Source: Neobacillus sp. SuZ13
GTDB lineage: Bacteria > Bacillota > Bacilli > Bacillales > Cytobacillaceae
NCBI RefSeq assembly: GCF_030123365.1
Contig: NZ_CP126107.1
Span: 4,363,501-4,427,500 of the forward strand
Length of the DNA: 64,000 nucleotides
Reading direction: 5' to 3'
The notes under the pieces are model-generated. The model was not told the origin of the DNA. It saw nothing but the letters and a program-made list of their open reading frames with translations, and did not search any database. Shown here piece after piece: positions 8,650-17,015 of the stretch; position 1 is the first letter of the stretch; every line of letters starts with the position of its first letter. Position numbers and translations under genes: made by a program.

Positions 8650-9219
8650 TTATTTAGTTGGCTGAAATTCAACTGCTACATAGTTGGTTTCACCAATTTC
8701 TTTTTTCACTTGTAGGATGATTTTATTTGCTTCAGTTGCAGAAGGCTTATTCTTAGATTTAACGGTAACTCTTACTTCCTCACCATCTGCTCTGACTAAT
8801 GCATCTTCATAGCCCATTGTTTTAATTAGGGTTTCAAGAATTTCTTCTTTTTGTGCTGTTTGATTCAATTTATCCATTTGGTCCTTTACTTTACTGCGTT
8901 CGACTGCTGGTAGATCAGTCGAGGCAAGCTCAGTCGTTAAATCCTCTTGCTGTTGACTCCTTAGGTCATCTAACTTCATACGAAGTTCTTCAAACTCTTG
9001 ATCGCCAGCAACGGTTGATACAATTGTTTTATCATCCTTAGCTTCTGTTTTTGTCGTTGTTTTTGTTGTTGTTTTTCCTTTATTTTGTTCCTTGGCATCT
9101 TGCTGTATAGCTGCAAGATCATTACTCTTCTGCTCTGGTGAAGTAATGTAATAAACAGATAATACAACAACTAAACTTAACATCGTTAATAACCAAACTG
9201 TTTGTTTTTTCAATAACAT
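8650..9219 (-). CDS. spoIIIAH: stage III sporulation protein AH
   Basis: SpoIIIAH is made in the mother cell and docks through its extracellular domain on forespore SpoIIQ, forming the ring of the feeding-tube channel needed for sigma-G activity. The 189-residue protein has one N-terminal membrane segment (about 7-25), a low-complexity Lys/Thr linker (about 44-66) and a C-terminal YscJ/FliF-like ring domain ending EIGETNYVAVEFQPTK. It is the last gene of the operon. An imperfectly conserved repeat separates it from spoIIIAG, unlike the close packing of the other genes. Confidence 0.94.
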   Translation of the reverse strand: MLLKKQTVWLLTMLSLVVVLSVYYITSPEQKSNDLAAIQQDAKEQNKGKTTTKTTTKTEAKDDKTIVSTVAGDQEFEELRMKLDDLRSQQQEDLTTELASTDLPAVERSKVKDQMDKLNQTAQKEEILETLIKTMGYEDALVRADGEEVRVTVKSKNKPSATEANKIILQVKKEIGETNYVAVEFQPTK

Positions 9220-9259
9220 ATAAAAACACCCCTTTTATTTTTTAGGTCTATTAAACTTG

Positions 9260-9301
9260 CCTGTTGATTTCCGCTCCAGGCACTTCGCTCCAATCAACAG
9301 G
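9260..9301. repeat. Bacillaceae-type short inverted repeat between spoIIIAG and spoIIIAH
   Basis: CCTGTTGATT and AATCAACAGG form perfect 10-base arms around a 22-base centre containing TTCCGCTCCAGGCACTTCGC. The centre resembles an abundant intergenic repeat I recall from bacilli, which usually carries GATTGGAGCGGAA. It is the only copy seen in this window. Confidence 0.55.
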
Positions 9302-9333
9302 GTACCAAAATCAACAATAAGCTTTAACACAGT

Positions 9334-9987
9334 CTATTTTTTAGGCATTACTGCTACCCGATGGCTTGGTACATCTAAGGCGCGTGTAACTGCTTCTACG
9401 ATCCACTTTTTAACTTGAATATTCTCAGCGCCTTTCGCAACGACGAGGACTCCTCGAATTTCTGGCTTTTTCGTTTCTACCACAATAGGAACTTCTTTTT
9501 CGCCATCCCGGATGATGACTAGCTGCTCATCTGTTGAGGCCTCTTGAACTTTACGTTCCCCGCCTTCTCGATCTGTTTCTTCTGTGGTTTGTGATTTGGA
9601 AACCCTATTTTTTTCCAGGACCTTTTTATCAGTTGAATCGATATTGACGACAACTGTAACATCGTTTACCCCCAACATTTGCTGGAGGGCTTTTTTAAGT
9701 TGACTTTCATATTTTTCTTCATATGCAGACACGGTCTTATTGCCTGAACTCTTGTTTAGACCAAAGGCAGGTACATCTTCGGCATCGACCTTATTACTGG
9801 CTGTAACCGGGATATCTGCTGAACTCGGGTTTTTTTTGAAAACAATATTGCCAACAAGCATAAAGGCTGCACCAATGCATAAAACAACAATCATATATTG
9901 GTATTTTCCTGGTTTTTTTTCTGAATTCCCTTCGATTTTCAGCACCTTTTTAAGCCATGAAAACGGCCCCTGGTTTTTATTATCCAT
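9334..9987 (-). CDS. spoIIIAG: stage III sporulation protein AG
   Basis: SpoIIIAG forms the large outer ring of the SpoIIIA-SpoIIQ channel in the intermembrane space. The 217-residue protein has a cytosolic N-terminus, one membrane segment near 33-52 and a ring-building domain with the family stretch LQQMLGVNDVTVVVNIDST. It ends with GVLVVAKGAENIQVKKWIVEAVTRALDVPSHRVAVMPKK. The ATG at 9987 is preferred over 10023 because AAGGGGGG lies before it; it overlaps the end of spoIIIAF by eight bases. Confidence 0.94.
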   Translation of the reverse strand: MDNKNQGPFSWLKKVLKIEGNSEKKPGKYQYMIVVLCIGAAFMLVGNIVFKKNPSSADIPVTASNKVDAEDVPAFGLNKSSGNKTVSAYEEKYESQLKKALQQMLGVNDVTVVVNIDSTDKKVLEKNRVSKSQTTEETDREGGERKVQEASTDEQLVIIRDGEKEVPIVVETKKPEIRGVLVVAKGAENIQVKKWIVEAVTRALDVPSHRVAVMPKK

Positions 9988-10609
9988 TTTTGTTATTAAT
10001 CCCCCCTTCAATCGAAACTTCAACTGTTTTTTCGGTCACATTCCATTTTTGCGAAAGAAAAGCGGCTATTTTTTCAGTTTCTTCTGTTGAGCTTTTAGAT
10101 GGAAGAGGTGTTTCTGTGTTAATTTCAACTTGTTTAATTGCTTCGACTGTCTTCACTTTGTTTTCTGGTTGTTTCAGAAGAACCATAACCTTTTGGAGGT
10201 TTTCAGGGAATGCTTGGTCGCTTTCTTCATTTGTAGCTAGGTCAATTTTCGCTATCTCCAATCCGTATTGTTCCATCAACTCCTCTTTCACGTCCTTTTC
10301 CAGTTGGACAGCCATTTCTTCTAAAATATATGCATGTTGTAATGCTTGTATTTCTTTTTTCTTCAAATCTATTGAATTTTTCATATTTTTTTCTCCAGGG
10401 GCTTGATATGAAGGGATAGATCCAAGTGCAGTTTCAAAATCCTTGGAGATCAATTTAAAGATTGGGGTTAGAATAATCGCAATTAAGAGGAGCCCCGTCA
10501 CCATTTTCGTATATTTTTGCATACTTGAATTTGGGAGGAGCATATCAATTACCGTTGCTAGTAAGATAAAGAGAATAATATTCGTTACCCACTCTATTAA
10601 GAAATCCAT
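9980..10609 (-). CDS. spoIIIAF: stage III sporulation protein AF
   Basis: SpoIIIAF is a mother-cell membrane protein of the SpoIIIA complex with a soluble YscJ/FliF-like domain. The 209-residue protein starts MDFLIEWVTNIILFILLATVID, with two membrane segments within the first 60 residues, followed by a charged helical linker and the ring domain. The ATG at 10609 follows GGGGGATAAAA and matches the family N-terminus; the frame runs open further upstream into spoIIIAE. It overlaps spoIIIAG by eight bases and is likely coupled to it. Confidence 0.92.
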   Translation of the reverse strand: MDFLIEWVTNIILFILLATVIDMLLPNSSMQKYTKMVTGLLLIAIILTPIFKLISKDFETALGSIPSYQAPGEKNMKNSIDLKKKEIQALQHAYILEEMAVQLEKDVKEELMEQYGLEIAKIDLATNEESDQAFPENLQKVMVLLKQPENKVKTVEAIKQVEINTETPLPSKSSTEETEKIAAFLSQKWNVTEKTVEVSIEGGINNKNG

Positions 10610-10620
10610 TTTTATCCCCC

Positions 10621-11820
10621 CTATCTGATCATCATCGTCAGATTTCCAGCTGCTACAATAACTGTTACACATAAAAAGAACATTAGTGACACAATTCCCA
10701 GTGCAGCGAAAACATATATGACACTTTTACTAATAATGTCTAGACAGGTAATGATGGGACCGCCGCCTAACGGCTGTAAAATTGCAGCTGCAAATTTATA
10801 AATAAAGGCAATCATTAATATTTTAATAGCCGGAAAGGCTACGATAATAAGTAAGATTCCTACCCCAGCAATACCTACCGTATTTTTTAACAGGACTGAT
10901 GCACTAACGATCGTATCTGTCGCATCTGTAAACATCCTGCCGATTACAGGAATAAAATTTCCTGTCACAAACTTCGCTGTCCTGATCGTTATTCCATCTG
11001 ATACAGCAGCTGAAGCTCCCTGTACTGAGACAACACCCAGGAACACTGTTAAAAAGAGTCCCATTAACCCAATACTCCAGTTTCTTAACAGCGCTGCTAA
11101 TTGTGACACTTTATATTGGTCGGACATCGTACTCACAATACTCAAAAGTGTAGCTAGAAAAAGGAGTGGCAGAATGATATACTGCATAAATAATCCGCTC
11201 ATATTCATTAGAAATAATACCACCGGATGAAAAAAGGCAGCTGAAATCAGGCCTCCTGATGCTGCAATTAATGCGAGTAAAAGTGGGACAAGAGCAAGCA
11301 CAAACGAAATCATCGAACCGATTGCCTCATTTGTATAACTGATTGCGATATGGAAACTATTTAGGGCAATAATGACTAACACCATATAAACGATCGAATA
11401 AGCAACTTTGCTAATAGCGCTTTTCTCGAAAGCATTTTGCATCGATTGAAGGAACATACTAAAAATTGTTAACATAATCAATGAACCTAGTAATTTACCG
11501 TTTGCAACAAATTCTTGAAAGGCAAATTTTACGATTCCCAAACCCCATTGTTTTAAAGAAAATTTTTTCTCACCACTAATGAAGTCATACAAACTGCCTT
11601 TCTGGCTTTCTGGAAGGAATCCCCCGTATTTATATTTAATGTCCTCCCAAAATTGTTTAAGTTCTGTAATATCGAGCGATTTAAGCTGTTCATCAACTAA
11701 CTCCTGGGGGGAAAGAGGATTGGATTGGTCTTTACCCTCTTCAGCAGCTTGTACACTTGGAATCAATAAAAAAAAGAATACGAGAATGGTAATAGGAATA
11801 AACTGCCACCGCTGCTTCAA
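10621..11820 (-). CDS. spoIIIAE: stage III sporulation protein AE
   Basis: SpoIIIAE is the main multi-pass membrane component of the SpoIIIA complex, related to type III secretion export-gate proteins. The 399-residue protein has an N-terminal hydrophobic signal-like segment ending near AEE, an extracytoplasmic part with FWEDIKYKYGGFLPESQKG, and then about seven membrane segments with GNFIPVIGRMFTDATDTI conserved in the family. The start is TTG at 11820, preceded by AGAGGTG. It sits between spoIIIAD and spoIIIAF. Confidence 0.94.
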   Translation of the reverse strand: MKQRWQFIPITILVFFFLLIPSVQAAEEGKDQSNPLSPQELVDEQLKSLDITELKQFWEDIKYKYGGFLPESQKGSLYDFISGEKKFSLKQWGLGIVKFAFQEFVANGKLLGSLIMLTIFSMFLQSMQNAFEKSAISKVAYSIVYMVLVIIALNSFHIAISYTNEAIGSMISFVLALVPLLLALIAASGGLISAAFFHPVVLFLMNMSGLFMQYIILPLLFLATLLSIVSTMSDQYKVSQLAALLRNWSIGLMGLFLTVFLGVVSVQGASAAVSDGITIRTAKFVTGNFIPVIGRMFTDATDTIVSASVLLKNTVGIAGVGILLIIVAFPAIKILMIAFIYKFAAAILQPLGGGPIITCLDIISKSVIYVFAALGIVSLMFFLCVTVIVAAGNLTMMIR

Positions 11821-11851
11821 TTTTTTCTACACCTCTTTTTCGGGTATGTCA

Positions 11852-12241
11852 TTAACTTGGAATCAGCTTAATAATTGTTTCGATCAATACTGTTAATATT
11901 GGAATAGCCATTGCAAGAATAATAATTTTTCCAGCTATCTCGATTTTAGAGGAGAGTGCTCCCTGACCTGCATCCTTGGTAATCTGGGCGGCAAATTCGG
12001 CAATATAGGCAATTCCTATGATTTTAAGAATCGTTTCAATATAAACCATATTCACATTTGCATTCACTGCCAGTTTTTCAAGCATATGAATAATTTCATA
12101 TATTTTATCTACTAAAAAAAGAAAAATAACACAGCCTACAAAGACGACTAAGAGAAAAGCAAAATTAGGCTTTTGTTCCTTCACAATTAAAGCGAGAAAA
12201 GTTGCTACGAGTGCTATGCCGACGATTTTTATGATTTCAAT
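11852..12241 (-). CDS. spoIIIAD: stage III sporulation protein AD, probable ATT start
   Basis: SpoIIIAD is a small membrane protein of the SpoIIIA channel. Its core VKEQKPNFAFLLVVFVGC and NVNMVYIETILKIIGIAYIAEFAAQITKDAGQGALSSKIE is highly conserved. No ATG, GTG or TTG is in frame near a ribosome site. The only match to the family N-terminus is IEIIKIVGIALVATFL, whose first codon is ATT at 12241, nine bases after AGGAGG. The first in-frame ATG (12301) lies inside spoIIIAC and has no ribosome site. With the ATT start the product is 129 residues, near the usual 133. Confidence 0.9.
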   Translation of the reverse strand: MEIIKIVGIALVATFLALIVKEQKPNFAFLLVVFVGCVIFLFLVDKIYEIIHMLEKLAVNANVNMVYIETILKIIGIAYIAEFAAQITKDAGQGALSSKIEIAGKIIILAMAIPILTVLIETIIKLIPS

Positions 12242-12257
12242 CTTAGGGCCCCTCCTT

Positions 12258-12461
12258 TCATTGAAATAAAAATACTGATTTAATTTTTTGAAAGAGATCA
12301 TCTACAATGGAAGCTACCTGAAATAATATATAAATGAATCCAAACAATGTTACCCACTGAGCGTATTCTTTTTTTCCCACTTGGTCCAAAACAGTATGCA
12401 AAAAGGCTACCACGATTCCCACACCTGCAATTTTAAATATGATATCCACTTCTAACCCCAT
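12258..12461 (-). CDS. spoIIIAC: stage III sporulation protein AC
   Basis: SpoIIIAC is a 67-residue protein with two membrane helices, one of the small integral subunits of the SpoIIIA channel. The sequence MGLEVDIIFKIAGVGIVVAFLHTVLDQVGKKEYA and the closing VASIVDDLF match the family closely and the length is normal. It lies 11 bases downstream of spoIIIAB and just upstream of the spoIIIAD ribosome site. Confidence 0.94.
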   Translation of the reverse strand: MGLEVDIIFKIAGVGIVVAFLHTVLDQVGKKEYAQWVTLFGFIYILFQVASIVDDLFQKIKSVFLFQ

Positions 12462-12472
12462 TGCTTTTCCCC

Positions 12473-12988
12473 CTAAAATAATAAAATAATCAGTAATAAT
12501 CCTGACAAGAAGCCCAGGCTCTTTACCATTTTTTCGTATGTTGCTTGTGCTTGAATCGCTTCGGCCTCTTCTCTTTCAAGATGTGTCAGTGTCAGCATAA
12601 TGTGTTTTTGCTGGGAGATACGATCATGCCGGCCTAGGGTTTCCCCAAATTGCTTCATAATCTCAAATTCTCCTTGTTTTAGTGCTGTAGAACTCCATAT
12701 ATCTCTTAAACTTGTTTCCCAGGCTTCTTTAACCGTTGTCTCAGTGTCCGTTAATTTCTTGGAAAAGGCTTCAAAAAAGGTCGAAAGTGGTTTGGATAAT
12801 TGGTCGGCTAACCTTCGGGCAGCTTCATGTAACGGTGTATGACCGTACATGATTTCTGCTTCAAGTGATTGAAGTGCAGACCTTAACGCTCTGAGCTGTC
12901 TTGGCCGTTCACTAAAGCGTCTGGAAATCTCAAACCCAATCCAGGTTGTCGCGACAATGATGAAAACGGCTCCTATTAACTTAATCAT
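12473..12988 (-). CDS. spoIIIAB: stage III sporulation protein AB
   Basis: SpoIIIAB resembles the GspF-type membrane protein of type II secretion and is thought to work with the ATPase SpoIIIAA. The 171-residue protein has an N-terminal membrane segment, the typical ERPRQLRALRSALQSLEAEIMYGHTPLHEAARRLA stretch and a C-terminal hydrophobic anchor. It directly follows spoIIIAA with no gap between stop and start. Confidence 0.94.
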   Translation of the reverse strand: MIKLIGAVFIIVATTWIGFEISRRFSERPRQLRALRSALQSLEAEIMYGHTPLHEAARRLADQLSKPLSTFFEAFSKKLTDTETTVKEAWETSLRDIWSSTALKQGEFEIMKQFGETLGRHDRISQQKHIMLTLTHLEREEAEAIQAQATYEKMVKSLGFLSGLLLIILLF

Positions 12989-13912
12989 TTATGTCACTCT
13001 CACTTTTTGAATCATTTCTTTACCATTTGCATCTAAAATTTGTGCAATTGTTCCCGGTCCTAATGACCTATTTAGAACAATAAAGCGTTGAAAGATTTTT
13101 TGTTCGAGAATATATCGTAGAGATGGTCTGTTTTTTACTTCTTCAATGCTCGTCCCATGTGTGGTCATCATCAAAGTGATCCCTGCATGTACAGCCTCTT
13201 GGATTGCCTCACTATCTTCTTTCCGGCCGATTTCATCCACTACCAATATATCTGGACTCATAGAACGGATCATCATCATCATTCCTTCAGCTTTCGGACA
13301 GGCATCTAATACATCCAAGCGGTCACCAAAGGTCAATTGCGGGATCCCATTAACACAACCGGCAATTTCACTTCGTTCATCTACAATTCCGACTTTACTT
13401 GACTCTACTCCCCTTACACCGAATCCTGAGGAGGCAATTCTTGCAATATCACGCAGTAATGTCGTTTTACCTGTTTGGGGCGCTCCAATCACCATGGTAT
13501 GCATCCAACTGCCTTGAAAGATGTATGGTATAAGCGGTTCTGCTATCCCTACCTTCTCCCTGGCAATCCGTATATTAAACGAGGAAATATCCCTGATCGC
13601 CTTCACCTTGCCACCCTCAAGGATTACCTTGCCAGCGAGACCAATCCGATGTCCTCCAGAAACAGTTATAAACCCCTGCTTAAGCTCCTCTTCAAGTGTA
13701 TAGATGGAGAAATGACTGATTTTATTCATTAGATGAATAGCATCTTCTGGATGGATAATATGGGATAAAAATCTGGGTTTCCCTTTCATTGTTATTTCAA
13801 TTGGTCGATTGATGCGAATACGAATTTCTTCTAATTCTTCTTTTTGGTTGGGAGGGATTTTGCTGATTAGGTCTGCTATTTTTTTGGGTAAGAAGTTTAG
13901 GATTTTTTCCAC
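12989..13912 (-). CDS. spoIIIAA: stage III sporulation protein AA (ATPase)
   Basis: SpoIIIAA is the secretion-type ATPase of the SpoIIIA-SpoIIQ channel, acting on the mother-cell side. It carries the P-loop GAPQTGKTTLLRDIAR, a Walker B region ILVVDEIGRKEDSEAIQEAVHAG and the family motif GGHRIGLAGK. The start is GTG at 13912, eight bases after GAGGAGG, giving 307 residues as in B. subtilis; the frame runs open upstream but without ribosome sites. A sigma-E-type promoter lies just upstream, so this is the first gene of the operon. Confidence 0.95.
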   Translation of the reverse strand: MEKILNFLPKKIADLISKIPPNQKEELEEIRIRINRPIEITMKGKPRFLSHIIHPEDAIHLMNKISHFSIYTLEEELKQGFITVSGGHRIGLAGKVILEGGKVKAIRDISSFNIRIAREKVGIAEPLIPYIFQGSWMHTMVIGAPQTGKTTLLRDIARIASSGFGVRGVESSKVGIVDERSEIAGCVNGIPQLTFGDRLDVLDACPKAEGMMMMIRSMSPDILVVDEIGRKEDSEAIQEAVHAGITLMMTTHGTSIEEVKNRPSLRYILEQKIFQRFIVLNRSLGPGTIAQILDANGKEMIQKVRVT

Positions 13913-13951
13913 GTATGCAACCTCCTCAAATTTGTATTTGTCATTATTTAA

Positions 13952-13979
13952 AATGTATGCCTGCTTGGTCACATTATGA
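13952..13979 (-). promoter_or_regulatory. sigma-E-type promoter of the spoIIIA operon
   Basis: On the minus strand TCATAAT (13973-13979), a 13-base spacer and CATACATT (13952-13959) closely match the mother-cell sigma-E consensus. It lies about 40 bases before the spoIIIAA start. Confidence 0.8.
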
Positions 13980-14116
13980 CTTTCAAATCTGTCAATTCTT
14001 ATCAATTTCCTAGATTATTGCTAGACGAAAATTTGATAAGTTTATTAATATTCGGAACGTATCATAAGGTAAATCGTATTCTATAGGTGAGTATAACCAT
14101 GAAGGAGGAATTAAAA

Positions 14117-14794
14117 GTGTACAATAACAATCCCCCTCCCCTTGACCGCAATGGACGCTCTCACAAGGGTCACTTAATTAAAGTATCGGGTGAGGGAGAA
14201 CTAGCCGTCCAGCCTGACTCGGCTTCAGTAAACTTAGGAATTATTACTGAAGATAAGCAATTAATCACGGCGCAACAACAAAACTCCGCTGAAGCAACTA
14301 AGGTAATCGACTCGCTTATTGCACTGGGCATACCAAAAGATCATATTCAAACATTCGATTATCGAATTGAATCGGAATATGATTTTGATCAAGGAAAACA
14401 AATTTTTCGCGGCTATAAAATAACTCATATTTTGAAGGTAATCATAGATGATTTATCAATTATCGGAAACGTTGTAGACACTGCTGTTCAAAACGGGGTA
14501 AACTACGTCTCTAATGTTCAATTTACTGCAAAAAACAAAGATTTATTTTATCAGCAGGCCTTAGTTCTTGCAGTAAATAATGCCACTGAAAAAGCTAAAA
14601 CCATTGCAAGCACTATAAATGTATCGTTAATACCTACACCAATTCTAATCGTTGAAGGAGGAAGTACGGTCCAGCCTGTATTTAATCAGTCTGCAACTTT
14701 CGTGAAAGGAATAGCTTCCACTCCATTAGAGCCAGGACAAATAAAAGTCCGAGCAGATGTAATCGCAGATTTTAAATTTACCCCTTCACATTAA
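14117..14794 (+). CDS. SIMPL-domain (DUF541) protein
   Basis: The 225-residue product is a SIMPL/DUF541-domain protein. The domain covers almost the whole chain: KVSGEGELAVQPDSASVNLGIITED at the start, DHIQTFDYRIESEYDFDQ and RGYKITHILKV in the middle, and a C-terminal PGQIKVRADVIADFKF. No signal peptide is visible, so it is probably cytoplasmic. GTG at 14117 is chosen because AAGGAGG lies eight bases upstream. It is transcribed away from spoIIIAA and ends in a shared terminator with the ccm block. Its function is not known. Confidence 0.85.
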   Translation: MYNNNPPPLDRNGRSHKGHLIKVSGEGELAVQPDSASVNLGIITEDKQLITAQQQNSAEATKVIDSLIALGIPKDHIQTFDYRIESEYDFDQGKQIFRGYKITHILKVIIDDLSIIGNVVDTAVQNGVNYVSNVQFTAKNKDLFYQQALVLAVNNATEKAKTIASTINVSLIPTPILIVEGGSTVQPVFNQSATFVKGIASTPLEPGQIKVRADVIADFKFTPSH

Positions 14795-14833
14795 AAAAGG
14801 ATTGAACCAATTTTTATGGTTCAATCCTTTTTT
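14793..14833. terminator. bidirectional terminator
   Basis: A-rich AAGGATTGAACCA pairs with GGTTCAATCCTT and runs into T on both strands. It serves the SIMPL gene (plus) and the ccm cluster (minus). Confidence 0.85.
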
Positions 14834-14838
14834 GTAGT

Positions 14839-15348
14839 TTAATTATCGTATTTCTTTGCCCAATTATATAATTGCATTTCTGTCACTGGGCCATTAAAAT
14901 GCTCTCTAATGACTCCTTGCTTATCAATCACAAAGGTTTCAGGCTGCCCTGTCACATTATACATTTTTGAGACCTTGGCATTATAATCGAATATGTAGTT
15001 CATTCCTGCTTTATTTTTCTCTGTTACTTTATTAATCTTATCCATGGTCTCGCCGCGATTAATCATTAGAAAATGATACTTTTCCCCATATTCTTTTTGA
15101 AACGATTCTAATTCCGGTAACTCTTCCTTACACGGAGCGCACCATGAGGCAAAATAATTCAAGATTACAACTTCTCCCTTAAAATCACTGAGTTTCGTTG
15201 TACTTCCATCTAAATTTGGCAATGAAAAGTTATAAGCTTTATCCCCTACATCTGTATGTTTTCCTTTTGTTACTAAACTATAACCAAAGAAACCAAACAT
15301 ACCTACAATAAGAATCAATACGAGTATTTTAATGACCCGCTTGTTCAT
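14839..15348 (-). CDS. TlpA/ResA/CcmG-like thiol-disulfide oxidoreductase
   Basis: This membrane-anchored thioredoxin-like protein probably reduces apocytochrome CXXCH cysteines before heme attachment, the CcmG role in System I. The 169-residue chain has a membrane segment at about 5-23, the active site WCAPC at 69-73 and a cis-proline in GQPETFVID. ATG at 15348 follows AGGAGG. It is the last gene of the ccm run, after ccmD; a weak hairpin lies between the two. ResA-like work on System II substrates is possible, but the context favours CcmG. Confidence 0.85.
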   Translation of the reverse strand: MNKRVIKILVLILIVGMFGFFGYSLVTKGKHTDVGDKAYNFSLPNLDGSTTKLSDFKGEVVILNYFASWCAPCKEELPELESFQKEYGEKYHFLMINRGETMDKINKVTEKNKAGMNYIFDYNAKVSKMYNVTGQPETFVIDKQGVIREHFNGPVTEMQLYNWAKKYDN

Positions 15349-15380
15349 CGTATTTCCTCCTGACACCACTAAGGTTCTAT

Positions 15381-15409
15381 GCAAAAGGCCTGCAAATTCT
15401 ACACAGGCC
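15381..15409 (-). terminator. weak hairpin between ccmD and the CcmG-like gene
   Basis: On the minus strand GGCCTG pairs with CAGGCC across an 11-base loop, followed by TTTTGC. It may only lower readthrough. Confidence 0.35.
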
Positions 15410-15425
15410 CTAATTTAAATCCTAA

Positions 15426-15557
15426 CTATTTTTCGAGTTGTTCTAAGAATTCAATTTCTTTCTTCAATTTTGTATGTCTTTTACCAAGTATTAGCATATA
15501 TGAAAAAATAACAACCCACGCCACTGAATACGCACCATACATAAATTCAAATCCCAT
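15426..15557 (-). CDS. ccmD: CcmD-like small membrane protein
   Basis: This 43-residue frame begins MGFEFMYGAYSVAWVVIFSY, has a single membrane helix and a charged C-terminus (KRHTKLKKEIEFLEQLEK). These are the hallmarks of CcmD, which helps the CcmABC complex release heme-loaded CcmE. GGAGGAATTAATC precedes the ATG. It lies between ccmC and the CcmG-like gene, the usual CcmD place in System I operons. It is short enough to be missed by automated gene calling. Confidence 0.85.
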   Translation of the reverse strand: MGFEFMYGAYSVAWVVIFSYMLILGKRHTKLKKEIEFLEQLEK

Positions 15558-15569
15558 GATTAATTCCTC

Positions 15570-16331
15570 CTATTTTTCCATGTCTTCTCGTAATTTCTCT
15601 TTATACCGCTCAACTTTAAGTTTCATTTTTTCAAAAGAAACACCTTTATGAAGAAGGTAAGAATAAAGAATGGTAAATGCTGCAAGTGAAACAAACAGGG
15701 CTACTAACATGGTACCTTCAATACCTCCACCTTTTTGGGAAGGCCCCTCACCAAATACAATTGGGTGAAACTTTGTTTGCCACCAGCGAATTGCGAAGAA
15801 TACAATTGGAACGTCAGCAAACCCGATAATTCCAAATACAGCAGCCAGCCTGGCTTTTTTATCCCAAACTCCATCCATTTGTCGTATCATAATGTAGGCA
15901 ATATAGATGAAAAATAGAATCAACGTTGTAATTAACCGCGGTTCCCATACCCACCAAGTATTCCAAGAAGATTTGGCCCAAATCGGACCTGTCGTTAAAA
16001 CGATAATTGTAAACACGACACCAATTTCCGCAGAAATATAGGCATAGGTGTCAAATATTCTTTTCCGCTTGATTAAAAACAAAATACTAAATACAAATGT
16101 TACAAAGAATGCCATGAATGCAAGCCATGCAGAGCTTACATGAAAATAAAAGATTTTTTGGGCCGCTCCCATCGTTACTTCCTCAGCAGCAAAGATAAAG
16201 ATAAAATACAGGGCAACCAGCATAGATATAACTGTCGCACCAAATAAAATCTTTGACAGATCCAAGCTCTTTTTAACAGTTAATTCGGTTCCAGAAAGCA
16301 CTGCCTTCTCCCGTTCGAGATTCATACTCAT
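15570..16331 (-). CDS. ccmC: cytochrome c biogenesis heme handling protein CcmC
   Basis: CcmC binds heme outside the membrane and transfers it to CcmE. The 253-residue protein has six membrane helices and the tryptophan-rich WWVWEPRL motif near 125-132, between conserved histidines (FHVSSAW near 64 and FHPIVFG further on). ATG at 16331 is preferred because GGAGG lies eight bases away; a GTG at 16334 is the alternative. The C-terminal tail (KLKVERYKEKLREDMEK) is longer and more charged than in proteobacteria. It overlaps the end of ccmB region closely and is coupled to it. Confidence 0.92.
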   Translation of the reverse strand: MSMNLEREKAVLSGTELTVKKSLDLSKILFGATVISMLVALYFIFIFAAEEVTMGAAQKIFYFHVSSAWLAFMAFFVTFVFSILFLIKRKRIFDTYAYISAEIGVVFTIIVLTTGPIWAKSSWNTWWVWEPRLITTLILFFIYIAYIMIRQMDGVWDKKARLAAVFGIIGFADVPIVFFAIRWWQTKFHPIVFGEGPSQKGGGIEGTMLVALFVSLAAFTILYSYLLHKGVSFEKMKLKVERYKEKLREDMEK

Positions 16332-16334
16332 CAC

Positions 16335-17015
16335 TTAAACCTCCAGCACATAATCTATTAATAAGAAACAAACAACAAAGAAGATAACATCGTATGCTGT
16401 AACCAACTGAATCCAAGCCACGGCACTTGAAAATTTCTCCATGTTGGTTAGGATGATTCTTGTTGCTTGAACAACACCGATTAAGATGGGTGTTGTAATC
16501 GGAAACAGCAACAGCGGAAGCAGCATTTCACTGCTTTTAGAATTCGCTGCCAATGCAGCTAGGAAGGTACCGATGGCGATAAATCCAAAACTTCCCAGGA
16601 ATACTACTAAGATAAAATATGGAATGCTTCCATAGAATTTGAAATCAAATAATAGGAACAAAAACGGGATCGAAACAAGTTCTACGATCAGCATCATCGT
16701 AAAATTAGCTAAAAACTTTCCTAAATAAATGCTGGCTGCCTCCATTGGTGCCACCAATAATCCTTGCATCGTATCATTCCGCTGCTCTGATATAAATGAC
16801 CTGTTCAGACCTAATATTCCTGCAAAAACGATAATTACCCAAATAACTCCAGGAATAACTGCCTTGGTTGTATTATTAGCAGGGTCAAAGGCAAAGCTGA
16901 AAACCACAATCGCCAGACCGGCAAATATCATTTGTGTGACCATTATCTGCTTTGTTTTCAGCTCAGAATATAGATCTTTTTTAGCTAGTAAGAGGGCTGT
17001 TCGAAAAAGGTTCAT
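16335..17015 (-). CDS. ccmB: heme exporter protein CcmB (ABC permease)
   Basis: CcmB is the membrane partner of the ATPase CcmA; together with CcmC and CcmD they release holo-CcmE. The 226-residue protein has six predicted membrane helices, begins MNLFRTALLLAKKDLYSELKTKQIM and carries ISEQRNDTMQGLLVAPMEAASIYLGK and LLPLLLFPITTPILIG, as in CcmB. It overlaps ccmA by four bases (ATGA-type) and is followed at once by ccmC, a typical ccmABC order. Confidence 0.93.
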   Translation of the reverse strand: MNLFRTALLLAKKDLYSELKTKQIMVTQMIFAGLAIVVFSFAFDPANNTTKAVIPGVIWVIIVFAGILGLNRSFISEQRNDTMQGLLVAPMEAASIYLGKFLANFTMMLIVELVSIPFLFLLFDFKFYGSIPYFILVVFLGSFGFIAIGTFLAALAANSKSSEMLLPLLLFPITTPILIGVVQATRIILTNMEKFSSAVAWIQLVTAYDVIFFVVCFLLIDYVLEV

